From: Strobilurus pachycystidiatus
Taxonomy: Eukaryota; Basidiomycota; Agaricomycetes; Agaricales; Physalacriaceae
Length of the DNA stretch: 64,000 nucleotides
Reading direction: 5' to 3'
Assembly (NCBI GenBank): GCA_019915135.1
Contig: JAHLMK010000010.1
Coordinates: 1,674,001-1,738,000 of the forward strand
The notes under the pieces are model-generated. The model worked only from the letters and a program-made list of their open reading frames with translations. It made no database searches and was not told the origin of the DNA. The number at the start of each line of letters is the position of its first letter. Position 1 is the first letter of the stretch. Positions 49,290 through 60,361 of this stretch are shown here, piece by piece. Position numbers and translations under genes: made by a program.

Positions 49290-49708
49290 TGTCAGCGTCG
49301 GGCCTATTCGTCTATAGCGAGGGCGCACGAGGCAACGACTGGAGAGCGGTGTGAAGGGTGGTGTATTGAATCCCGGGGGAAAGACAACGGTTCTCTGAAG
49401 AACTACTCTACTGACTACTGACTCTTTTATACAGTTCCCGACGCCCGACGCCCGATGGGCGCGGGTGCGCCCCTCTGACTCATTCCCGAGTCATCGCACG
49501 AGTCATCGCGCCATCCCGCCCGTGATTGGTCGGGAGCGCGCCCTATCCCGCCCGATCCCGCTTTCCCGTCGGCCGAGCTCCGCCACCATGTGCTACCGTC
49601 GGACGGCCGTCGGATAGATCCCGACGATGGGCGTGATACCGTTGCTCCCGCCCGCGCAGGCGTCGCCTTCGATCGGCTAGGCGTCGGTGGCGCAGTCAAG
49701 TCATGACA
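49290..49708 (-). repeat. 5' LTR of the chromovirus
   Basis: 419 bp, the promoter-bearing LTR for the minus-strand element. A TATAAAAG box lies at 49431-49424 and the likely transcription start near 49399-49396. Confidence 0.92.
49424..49431 (-). promoter_or_regulatory. LTR TATA box
   Basis: TATAAAAG in element sense; the same box occurs in the other LTR. Confidence 0.7.
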
Positions 49709-49713
49709 GCCAC
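49709..49713. repeat. Target-site duplication, right
   Basis: GCCAC, matching 43724-43728. Confidence 0.85.
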
Positions 49714-51829
49714 CCGGCATCTCCAACATCGCTTTCTGAGCAGGCCTTTCTGACAGAGTGTGTTTGTCAGGGTATCCACAGCGTGTGGGTGTGCCACGGC
49801 CCATCTGGGCCGACGTGGCGGCACAGATGGTCAGCAGGGTTCGCTTATATCACGGTGACTCGAACTTGACCTGAGAACTCCTAGCTTGATGGGACGGATG
49901 CGCCACACTTCGTGGACTGAAGCCAAGCCTTTCAATTGAGATCCCACTGTGTATGGAGCCCTTGAGAATCTATTGATACCGCGTGCAGTATATTTCTATG
50001 CCATTCCGCCTTTCCCGCGCGTATCCGAGCTGACAAAAGCCATACGCACCAGGCACGCGCACAGACCGTCTCGTACCATATCAGCCCGTAATCAGGTTTC
50101 ATCTCTAAGAGTATGACACAGGACGTGCGCTGGGCGGGCGCTAGCATGAGCTAGAATTTCCTAGGTGACGATCGGGGCTACATGGTGTCTTGTACGAACG
50201 CGTCCCAAGCACAGACCACCACACCTCCAGTGACAGCCACCGCAGTTTGCATACTGCACAAGCCTCCACATACCAGGAAGCACAAAGCGCGCGACGGCAT
50301 GCTTTAGAGAAAGCGAGAGCGGTGTGACTGTACACGCACAATGTGGTAGAAGTTCATTGAGAGATGCAATCGGCGGCATGAGAGTGCCCGCGCAAGACAA
50401 CTGCAGGCGTGACAACTTAGTGTCTGTCGTCTCTGAGTAGGTTTTGGTGGGTGCGCGAATGGCCTGGTAGAGCTCAGATGTAGATGCCACGAGGAAGAAG
50501 CGTAAGCCGAGGTAAAAGACCTCAGTCTTCCTGGAGTCACCCTCTCAAATGAAACAAGGGGGATATAAAAGCACGCACCTTACTGATACGCTGTCACCGG
50601 ACACGCATCCCCTACTGCCATTAGCGAGAGTGTACCCAAGCCGCCTATAAAAAAACCTGCACCGAGAGGGAGATCGTCATTGTCTTCGGCACGCCGCACG
50701 GCCACAAAAATGACGTCTTCGGCATTCGCCGAGCATCAGTCGTCCGCATACATGCAAATTTTGCGTCTCTCCTCTCACCGCACCGTTGCGTGCTAGAAGA
50801 TAGCTTTCTCAAGATGGCGACCTACCACGATCACCAGCTCGAACATAACGCGTAGACAGCGCGCAACTCATGGAGCTGCACGACTACGAGACGACCACAC
50901 CATTGGCCAACGAGGACGAGGGCGGATTTATCTCCGTTCGCGGATGGATGGGCTGCGTGCCTGTCAATATTACTTGAGCGGGCCGTTTCGGGGCGGGCGC
51001 TCGATCAAGGTGCGGCTACCTATCCTTTTTTTTCTGGTGTGATACACCGGCTCTGAGCTTGTGTACTCGTCTGGACGGCTGATTCGTGCGAATGTCCAGA
51101 TCTACGCGTGGAGTAATCCCTCTCCTGAGGCACCCACCCAAATCTCGTCTTCTGCACGCTCGACCTACATTGACATGGTCAACGTCGCCGTCAGCATTGC
51201 CAGCCCCTCTCTCTTCGTCACCCGACCCGCCCGCGAAAATCGTACAGCAGCTAAGGGAACTCATCTACCATACGATTTTCCAAGGCGGGTTGGGTCGTCC
51301 AATGACGAGAACTAGGGCCACAGCATCCCCCCTGCCCTTCTGGCCTGCTATGGCAAGGCGTGGGATGATATAGGGCTCGTACTTGGGCCCTAGTACGGAT
51401 ATACGTAGGTGTTACGCTAACCTGGTGTGAATAGTTCTTCATCAGGGCGTTCTTCCACTACTCACTCCCCAGCTGTCACCACTAGAGCTGTCCACGTTGC
51501 CCACGGATGCAGCGACCTTCCTGTCGATGGCTATATTCTCCCATCTCCGCCTTTTGTCGTCCGGGTTCGTATACTCGCCAACCCTTGCCGCGCATTCGCA
51601 TTCGCGTCGCCAGCTTGCACTACTCAACGGCAGTGATATCTCCATCTCGACGCGACGTGGTGTTACGCTTCATTATTTCCTTGCCCTCATACCGCAGCTG
51701 CTGCGCCGCCACTGTTGTTCCGGCCACGGCTGCGGAATCAACACTTCCGGAAGCCGATTGTCACAAGATGCCGTCGTGCTCGTCGCCATCGTGTCTCTCC
51801 CTCTCTCCCGCCAACATCCCCCCATTGGC
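49714..51829. other. Subtelomeric repeat-rich DNA, no supported gene
   Basis: The stretch 50573-50620 resembles 57731-57780, and 51085-51130 resembles 59405-59450 (shared CCAGATCTACG and TGAGGCACCC). A TATAAAAG at 50564-50571 has no clear gene after it. Open frames on the minus strand at 50160-50540 are not convincing. Confidence 0.45.
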
Positions 51830-52490
51830 ACTATCTGCAGCTTGTCTTGGTCGCTGCCTACGCGTCATGCACCTCTACCACTAGCTCAACAGTCATCTCC
51901 CAATTGTCGGCACTCCTTGGCAAATCGTACGCTTCACATCTCCTGGTTTTGGATCTGCAGAACGGACTAAGGACGGCTCCGTTAGTATCAGCTCAACGCG
52001 GCGGCTGGAGACGGACGCCCATCCACGGTGCTTTTCTCTGGCTTTTCGTTGTGTATGCCAGTGGTGCACCTGCGCATCCTTTCAAAGGGCCTGGATGACA
52101 CTCGCTCACGACGACGACTCGACGCCTTGCACCGCCGATGAATGGGAAACAGGCGGGGTTTATTGGCATCACAAACGCGCGCCCAATCCAGGCCTGCCTC
52201 TGTTTCCTTGCTGGTTGGGTACGCCAATTTTGAACTGGCGTGTCCATTATGCTTATCTCTCTGTAGATCTTTATTTACGCGACGGGTAGCGCCGATCCAA
52301 TCTCGTTCCCACTGCCACATTGACGCGATTCTCGCCAGATCGTTACTCGAGAATCGTGTCGCTTATACGATGTTCACCTCCTCTCGCCGTCATCCTGATT
52401 CTTCGCCTAAAAAGACTGCGTAGTTGATAAGGGTACTTATCGACTATGCGGTTTTCGAAGGTGGACCGCCCGTTACTCGCATTCCCGGAT
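51830..52490 (+). repeat. Dispersed subtelomeric repeat, copy I
   Basis: Diverged but colinear with 60362-61230. Shared blocks include GGCACTATCTGCAG, TGCCTACGCGTCATGC, a hairpin at 52217-52245, TTTACGCGACGGGTA, TACTCGAGA.TCGTGTCGCTT and TATCGACTATGCGGTTTT. Confidence 0.75.
52217..52245 (+). other. Hairpin inside repeat copy I
   Basis: GGGTACGCCA pairs with TGGCGTGTCC (10 bp including two G-T pairs) around a 9-nt loop. The equivalent hairpins in other copies differ in sequence but still pair. Confidence 0.55.
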
Positions 52491-52857
52491 CTTGATAACC
52501 GGCTGTTATAGTTTTCAGATATGATCTGACATGGCACGTAGAACGTTTGAAATGGACGCATCGACTTCCGCCTACGCCTCACGGAGCGCCCCCTGACTCC
52601 ATGTGTACCGATACTGCAACGCATCCGAGTCATGTCATGAATTTGGCCAGAGTAATGCAACTCGGCGCTGTGGGGATATCCGCGATCACTGTGGACGCAA
52701 AGACGTCTAGTCCCATTCACCTACCGTGCAGAGCTGTGTCGTCTCGCTCTGGCTCAAGCTTACACACGATAACAAAACGTTCACTGGTTTCGGTGGATGA
52801 CGGTTTTAGTAAGTATACAAAAGATGTACATGTAGATGAGATAAAGAGAAAATACTT
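52491..52857. other. Spacer, nothing supported
   Basis: Between repeat copy I and the gene at 52858. No gene seen. Confidence 0.4.
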
Positions 52858-53440
52858 CTACTGATCCTTGGCTACGCTCGCCAGAATCTCCTCCGCGTGA
52901 GCCCGGCGGAATCGCTGGTCCGTCAACAGTGCAAACCATCTTTGACTGTTATCTTTCGTCTCAATCAACTTCTCCTCCTTCCTCCATCTGTCGGTGCACA
53001 GCATGGCCGAGTCAGCGTCCTCGTACTCTCCAACAAACTTTAGAGACCTTCAATTGTAGTCATAGAGGTAATATCGACCCGAAACTCGGAAGACGACCTG
53101 ATCTGGATTGTCGAGGCGGAACTCGAAGGGGATCAGTTCGCTCGCGTCACAGTGCAAGTCGAAGTTGCCCAATATCGCAATCTGCATTTCTCCCATATCG
53201 TAAAGATACTCTCCGGGAAGCAGCATGGCCGGGTTGGAGTAGTGATTCCAATTGCAGGACCACCCTTTCTTGGTCCCGGTGAGTTTGTTGGGATTCCATG
53301 TGTGACGGAGTGCTTCCTGATCTTGAAATGGAAAGGATTTCGTCTTTTTCTAGATCAAACGTGTCAGGACCTTTTGCCAGCATGATCTTCAATATTCAAC
53401 ATACGTAGTGCTCGTCGATGTCGGTATATGGAATCGTCAT
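52858..53440 (-). pseudogene. Unknown subtelomeric gene with in-frame TGA
   Basis: Exon 1 is 53405-53440, the intron 53350-53404 (55 nt, GTATGT...TAG) and exon 2 52858-53349. The frame is 175 codons with one TGA at 53052-53050 (codon 112); sequence after the stop still looks coding (charged, with GEYEDADSAML). A CTATAAAAG box lies 65 bp upstream. The product is rich in aromatic residues with no signal peptide or known domain. It could be a recent nonsense allele, or a poorly marked 60-nt intron (GTCGTC...AAG) could remove the stop. It is divergent to the gene at 53754. Confidence 0.55.
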
Positions 53441-53504
53441 TTCGGGTTGTTGTTGTTGTTGGGTGATTCAAGTTTATGATGGATTTCGCCGCTTGTCGAA
53501 CCGG

Positions 53505-53513
53505 CTTTTATAG
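53505..53513 (-). promoter_or_regulatory. TATA box, minus gene of the divergent pair
   Basis: CTATAAAAG, 65 bp before the ATG at 53440. Confidence 0.55.
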
Positions 53514-53695
53514 CATTAGTGACGGAGTTACAATAATGTAAACTCCGCTTTTGGTCAACACGCTCCTCGCTCGCACTGCCCTTCGGGAAGTTGCCGTGTC
53601 TCAAATTGGTAGGTTCATTGTACAGTCGGGCAGTGCGAAGGCAAACCGATGCGGCCAAACATTCCTAAATTGGCATCCGTTGATATCCCGACACG

Positions 53696-53702
53696 TATAA
53701 AG
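53696..53702 (+). promoter_or_regulatory. TATA box, plus gene of the divergent pair
   Basis: TATAAAG, 52 bp before the ATG at 53754. Because of its position it favours 53754 over the in-frame ATGs at 53718 and 53649. Confidence 0.5.
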
Positions 53703-53753
53703 GAGGTCCAGGATGACATGCAGCTCTCTACACTTACTCACTGCTTGCCCACT

Positions 53754-55111
53754 ATGCCTACCTTACACACATCCGATTCTACAAGCATCGATTGTGCCGA
53801 CGCTTTCCCAATTGATCTTGCTAGAGATCATTATGTTGCCCTGGCTGCCGGTATCCAATTCTGGCGGGATGGAGTGACAGACCTCTCCATACTCAAATCT
53901 CCCACCAAAGATGGTGAATTCAAACAAATGGCATGTGTCTCTTCTTGCGCAAAGACTGTCAAGTGGAGTGACGGACCTGTCCCTGTGCAGAACGGTTTGA
54001 CCGTCTATCAGAATGAACAGCGCAATGCAGCTATCCTGAAGGTTCGCCATAATTCAATGTTTCACAAACAATCTCCATGACACATTATGCATAGATCTCA
54101 AACTATCTCACGGGGTTGTGTAGCAGTCTAGAGGGAGTGGCTCAGACACAATCACAATCCCTTGTCACCAAAATAATTGAGCCGTGTTTGTATGTGTAGC
54201 ATTCATTTGTACGTGGTCATGGTTTGCTGAACTACTGTATTACTCCTAGGATAAACAGCAATTTTGCCATTGAACTCAATAATGAGGAATGGAAATATGT
54301 GGCTGTTGAGTACCACAGTGCAATTGTGCCAATTTATGATATCCACACAGCTGTTGGTGTGTTCTGCATAAATTCTGTAGTATTGAATTACCTTCTAACA
54401 TTTGAATTTCAGGCTACATACTTGCTCTGCTTCCGACCGACAAGACACTGTTTTCTCAAGAACCAAAGTCTGCATTCATCAAGCTGCTTATCTATCGTGA
54501 CCTTTCCTCACTAATCAGCACTCTCATTCGCAAGAAGTCTCCATATTTGGTCAACTTGATGTGGTGCAGGGACACTTCGGATCACCGTGTTGCCCTAGGA
54601 TCAACAATTCCTGAAGGCCAGGAAACACAACAAATCAAATGGGCTATCTCACAGAAACGGGCAGAAATCATGCGCACCCATTTTCACACTGTCCAAAACT
54701 CCGCCCCTGCTGTTGATATTTTGAAGAGACAGACATGGGGATTTTGTGCAGAAACATACCCATTCTCAGTGTATGTAACCTTCAGTGTCACCTTATCTTC
54801 CACTCATTATGAATGTTAGCTTTGCCACAACAATGCATAATGGAGACAGCATGTACACTCTCTCCATCATGGCAGGTGAAAAGAACAAGATGTCCCAGGA
54901 TGCCTTGGTCTCACTGCTGTACTCATCTGAAGTGGTCAAAGAGGTTCTCAAGTACTTGAGTGATCACAAAACCCGGCAGGCAATGGCAATGTGCATGAAT
55001 TGCCTTGCACTTTCAAACTCAGTGACAGATCAAATGAAAGATGTTGTAGTCAAACGGATAGATGCACGTTCATTACTTCGATTGTCTGAGGAGTTGCCAG
55101 AGTCTGGATAG
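53754..55111 (+). CDS. Unknown five-exon subtelomeric protein (379 aa)
   Basis: Exons are 53754-54041, 54095-54189, 54250-54356, 54413-54770 and 54820-55111, with introns of 49-60 nt, all GT-AG. The frame is fully open through every junction. The gene and its introns are visibly richer in A/T than nearby DNA. The protein has an N-terminal region with an FWRDGVTDL segment, a hydrophobic stretch near YILALL, an RKKSPYLVNLMW block and a helical C-terminus (ALVSLLYSSEVVKEVLKYL) that may be a small bundle. I recognise no family. The intact frame between repeats suggests it is expressed or recently arrived. Confidence 0.75.
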
Positions 55112-57730
55112 AAGATACACATATATTGCAATATCTGTGCAATGAATACTTGACCCACATATTAGTCTATGTTAGCATCTGTTTTATTACCTTTATTTAA
55201 TTGGTGGCATAGTGAGAGGCATTGGCCTGTTGTCAGGAATCAATTTACATATCAGTATGGACTTTTTGGACTCAACTCCGTGTTATGACCTGATCCTGCT
55301 GTGACAAGGACTTGGGCATGTTAGTACGCTTCTGTGTTCTAACCGTGACTTTTCCGCAGGTAATTCGCATACCATCAAAGTGTGCTTGACTGGTTGCCAT
55401 CATGACCCAAGTGCGCAACAGGTGCCTTGCCAAACAAGAGCAGGAGTGTCATGACTCGATCGTGGACCTGTCACAAGATTGCGCCCAGGCGGAGTACGCC
55501 ACGCAGGGGGAGGACTCCTTGTAAACAACTGGTCATTCCATTACGGGGATTGCCAGTAACATCAATCAAACCCTTAATCATCCCGCCGCATCTGAATGGC
55601 TGATTCAATGTTGTGCCCGTCGGCCGCCCTTCTCGCATACCCCCGCCACTCCGCACAATGACACGCCATTCTGTCGAGAAATGACTCGGTAACTGTTATC
55701 TTGAAATCAGTCCCACATGGCGCAAACGGTGGCCCGCCCCATCCCGCCTTATCCCGCTCATTGTCCAATCGGCTACGTCCAATCTGGCGCGCATCTCCCA
55801 CTTTATTGGAAGTGTCATGCGCTACCGCAGCATATCATTCCTGACGCATTGGGAGCGCTCCCGACGGACTCTTTGAGAAGGGAACTACCTGTTATGGGAT
55901 TTGCGTATAAATACAAGCGCCCTTTGTAGTAGATACTCAGACTTTGTCCTTATCAAGTTTTTGTCCGCAATCTCTTGTCGGATACTCTGATTCCCTCTGA
56001 GCAAGGACTCTCCCATGTCTCCCCTTGGCAATTCCGATATTGCCTCTCACCTCTCAGAACAAGAGTACACATGCGCCACAACTCGGACCGGGTCCGATAT
56101 ACCATGCAACACTTGGAGACGGGGTCTCCAGTGTGTCCCTTCCATTGGCAATATGGAAGAACAATTGCCGTGGGTATCCACGACTCACTTCGAGCGGTCG
56201 CTTAAGCATGCTCCAAAGATATGTGTGTTGTGCCCTCAGGAAAGCCATGGTTGGGGTGTTGTTATGATCTTGGCCCGGAGGTCCGACGGGCACGAGGCCC
56301 TGTCGCACTTCTGGTTTCTGAGATGCCGTTTGGAACCCCTTATATTCTCTCGAGAAGCCAATGCATCATTGGCTTCATAGGAGGGAAGAAGCGTTCTGGC
56401 ACGAGCAAGCAATGGGCGGGGTCACGTGACCGTTTGGATTCCGGAGGTCCGAGGTCGGATTGACCTTTCGGAACAACCCGATCATCTATATATGAGTTGG
56501 GTCTATGGCTATTGTACCACCAAGTCGTGAGGTCCGAGCGGGGGATAGGGTGGGGTGAGGTGGGCGGGCGGGCGCCAAATTGTTCGGAAAATGTGCGCAC
56601 CGGTCGGGATGACATCTTTCATCAGCGGACCGGACCCTTTCCGGGCTTGCACGGCCCTCTGGAACGCTCCCGGATGCGCCGATAAATGCGCCACACTGTA
56701 AATACCAACTGCCACACACGACGAGGGCGCAGAGCGTCAAGCGGGCTGTGTTCCAACGTCGAGCGGACCTTGTGGGACATTGATCCATCGCCGGATCAGT
56801 CCCCGAGGCCGTCCCTGACCGTGCCAGTCCCCATCAGTGCCTAAAATGACCCTGAATCCGGTGCCGGCGCCTCCCATTAGAAAGTGGCGATGGCTAGTGT
56901 TCAAATGGCGATGTCCAAACCTCTATGTATATTGTCCCGTCAATTTCCGTCCCTTATGGTGTCTTCCCGGTCGCTGGTTGTGAGTGCCAATAGCCCGCAT
57001 CATGGTTGTCAGTGTACCATCACCGTCTACCCGAGCTGGCAGTGCACCCAGGCCGTCGACTGCATCGCGTACGGTATTTACTGCTCACTCATAGGTCTGG
57101 GCACCTTGCCCTGCCAACGCAAACACTACACTTACCGGCTGTAGTTGGCGATAATTGCGCCACACTTCAGTATCTAATCGATGGCTCCATGCTGACACCC
57201 GACAGTGCCCAGAGAGAATAAATTCACATTTGAGCTACATAAAACATAAAACTCGTGTCCCCTCCCCGTGTTGAGTCCGCGCTCGATGGGTACAGGATGG
57301 GTGGAGGCATGATCTCGGGTGTGGGTGGGGCACTCAATGCGTTGTAAACGGCCAAAGGCGTCTGCGGACCAACGCGTCCCGGCTCCAGTACCATCCACAC
57401 CGTGTTGCTTCAAGCCGTACGAGCCTCCCCGTGCTCAGAAGCACAGGGCGCATTCGCATTGCATGTCCACGGGTGTGGGGATGATCCTGGGCGGGACTGG
57501 CGGTGCGACAGGCGTGTGACGCGATGGGTGAGCGCACGGACGACGGGCGGACGGTGAAGCTGGCTCGGCGCTCGCGGATAAGCGGTTGTCGTGCCGATGC
57601 GGTGGAGAGGCGGGAGAACGAGGTTATTTGAACCGCACACCAAGACCGGCTTCCGTGAAGCAGGTTGATTGAGGAGCCGTGAGATCTGAATCTTCGTACA
57701 GATATCAGCAAATAGAAAAATGACACTGGC
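55112..57730. other. Repeat-rich spacer, no supported gene
   Basis: A TGTCATGAC start near 55447 and a GTATAAATAC box at 55903-55912 could belong to a solo LTR of another element, but no end or target duplication was found. A 121-codon frame from 56015 is possible but unsupported. Confidence 0.35.
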
Positions 57731-59354
57731 GCATTCACGCACCTGGCAGATATGCTGCCTCCGGACACGCATATCATTCATCCACGGCGGAGTGCCGCCA
57801 TCCAACCTTCACCCAGACCATGCACAAGGTAGCCCTACTGCCTACCGGCGTCGTTGAGCGGGATGGGAGTGTCTGCCGGTCCTGTTTGCCGTCCCGTTGC
57901 AGACGTCGTCAAGGAGACGCGCTGCTGCATGTTGCGGTGCGAGCAGCGTGTGGAAAGGGCGCAAGACGAGGCAAGGGAGGTCGTCCGGAAGTCGTTGAGT
58001 GGTCGTCCTAGTGCACCGTGGTTGGATGGCGCAGGGGTGGTGGGCGTTGGTGGGAGATGTTGCTCGATCGCCGACCTGCCTCCGGCCTTCGGCATTGCCC
58101 GGACATTTCCCAAGAAACGGAACGTCCGGCATTCGCCGAGCGTCACCGATCGCGAGGCAGGCACAACGTCGGCGGGATGTGCGTGCGCCCTCGAGATATG
58201 GCGCCCGGCGGCTCAAGCTCATGCATGGCGTGCAAAGTTAATAGAATATATTTATAATGCGTATCTAATATCTATTGGTAAATATGGGGAGCAAAGAAGA
58301 GTATGGTGCAAATGTGAGTGATGTTGTGGTGGTGGTAGGAGGGATGGTGGCGACATGGCAGCTATCAGACGTCGTTGATGTTCGTAGAGGGCGCTGCTGA
58401 AGAAAAGGCGGGAATTTTAGGATCAGTGGCATTCAGCCAACATGCAACAACGACGCACCAAAAGTGTGGGAGCGTGCTACGCGCTGTGCGCCTTCAGACA
58501 CCCCCAGCTCCTCACACCAGCCTCTCTCAACACCCTGTATGCAATCCCGTCGATGTCCGAGGTGAAACTCGACGAGGCGCCGCACCGTCCGTCATCGTTG
58601 GGTGGGATCCGGCTGCCGGTGCAAGCGATGCCGCCGCGGTGCTCATACCAGCGCCTCGTGCTCCTCGTCGTACCTTCGCTAACCCTCTCACTCCACATCC
58701 CGACGAGATCCGGCGTCTAATTCTGCCGTCGTCCGCGCTCGCCGTCGTCGTTGGGCGGGAGCTGGTGACCAGCACGCACAGCATGGGCGCGGTCTTGCAG
58801 CGAGCAAAGCGTCGGGCTTGGGTACGGCTGGGACTGGGGTTGCGATCCGGCTGCGGTTGAGTGTGCTGTCGTCCGTGGGTGCGTTGGGTGCGTTGGGCAT
58901 GGAGCTGGTAGCGGATCAAGAGCGTAAGCACTGCCACCTAGCCGTGCTTGGCTCTTGATCCCGATCAGGGTTAGGGCTGTGCCTCGGCACTTGAGCTCTT
59001 ACCACGACTTGCTTGTGCAAGTCGTGCGTCTATCCACCGGATACTCGCCGCCGCCGCCCGCGCTGCTGCTCGAACCATGCGCATCCGCCTGCGCGGGACT
59101 CGTTTCCATGGAAACGAATCCCAACACGGACGCGTAAGCCCCACCAACGTGGGCAGCTCGCAACCCAAGCCGGTCTTGGGACCGCAGGACGACGACGACG
59201 CCCTCCACGGGCTAATGGACCACTGCGCCGACGCTGGAGCCATGCCCCGCCGCACTGGTGGAAGGGAGCGTGCGGGGCCGTCGGTTTGAGCTGGGCGAGC
59301 CGCCTGGAGGCGGGCGTCCATGGCAAGGTACGTGTTTTTTTTTTCTTTCTGCTT
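57731..59354. other. GC-rich repeat-derived DNA, no supported gene
   Basis: Its start resembles 50573-50620. GC-rich open frames overlap on both strands, as expected by chance here. A perfect palindrome, TCGTTTCCATGGAAACGA, lies at about 59099-59116. Confidence 0.4.
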
Positions 59355-59383
59355 GGATACGCCAGTCTAGCACTGGCGTATCC
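59355..59383 (+). other. Perfect 12-bp hairpin in a dispersed repeat
   Basis: GGATACGCCAGT and ACTGGCGTATCC are exact complements around a 5-nt loop. A T-rich run precedes it and CCGTAGATCCAGATCTACG follows. Confidence 0.7.
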
Positions 59384-60361
59384 GTTTTCTATCATTAATT
59401 CATCCGTAGATCCAGATCTACGTGTCGAATAAGCCCTCCAATGAGGCACCCGTTTCGTACCAGATTCACGCGGGCGTCTCTGCGCCGCCACCCACGCCAA
59501 CACGGCTGCATGGCACGACCACCCACCATCTCCCTCCCTCCTTTCGTCACCACCACCGCCCTTTTGCCATCACCACCACCGCCCTTCTGAACCCCGCCAC
59601 CGTTTTCAATCGCCCCCACGCCATCTCTATCTCACCACTAAAGTCCCCGATCCGCACTGTTCGTTGAAGGGTATGTGGTTCGCTCAATCGAGCGTTCCGC
59701 GCCCTCAACGAAAGCAAAGGGTCTCTTTCCCCGCCACCCGCATATCTCTTCAATGATGCCGCCCGCCCCGTCGAAGCTCATTCGGGATCGGCGGCTAGGA
59801 TTATGGCAAGGTACGTGTTTCCAGTCATTTTCAGCTCGGTTAAGCCAGCCTTGTGCCAGCGTATCGATTTGCTATATTGACACCTGCGTAGATCTAGATC
59901 TGGTAAGGTTTTGAAGAGCGCGGCAACGGTGCGATCTTGGGACCCTCGCGCTCCACCCGACCTTCATTGTGGGCTGGATGCGCACCAAGACACGTCAGAT
60001 TCTACTCGACGGATTTCCTCGCGGCGCGACGGACTACATGACACGACGCCGTCTCATTGGCTTAGTTCGGTCAATGCTTCCCCGGCCGGCCACCCAGGAC
60101 TTATTTACACAGCCGCAGGGCTCAATTACACAGCCGCAGCCCCCGGCACTGTCCGTCCCGCCCACGATCGTTGATTAGGTGCGCTTGTATCTCATTTCCA
60201 CTTACAATATCCAACCAGCAGCATTTACAGGATTTTGATACCTGCTCCTCATCAACAGTTTGCCGCTGTCTCAGAATACACCGCCCTCGCCGACTTGTTT
60301 CATTTCTCGGATTTTTTGGCGCCATGTATAGCCTACAAATTTCTCATTCCGCTGACACTCT
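59384..60361. other. Diverged repeat fragments
   Basis: The stretch 59805-59915 is a weaker relative of 59320-59440 (shared CAAGGTACGTGTTT, a degenerate GCCAG hairpin and GTAGATCTAGATCT). A GTCACCACCACCG-type imperfect tandem tract lies at 59550-59590. No gene. Confidence 0.4.

Larger units (their letters stand above)
43729..49708 (-). mobile_element. Ty3/gypsy chromovirus LTR retrotransposon, full length (5,980 bp)
   Basis: The element has 419-bp LTRs starting TGTCA and ending TGACA, a 5-bp target duplication (GCCAC), a primer site, a polypurine tract and gag-pol in the order protease, reverse transcriptase, RNase H, integrase, chromodomain. That order defines Ty3/gypsy, and the terminal chromodomain marks the chromovirus branch. 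The LTRs look identical by eye, so insertion was recent. The coding region is split into several frames, so this copy is probably not autonomous as read. Confidence 0.93.

Noticed and set aside
57334..58937. Several 120-160 codon frames on both strands
   Set aside because: The region is GC-rich and repeat-derived, which gives long chance frames; starts, introns and promoters do not agree.
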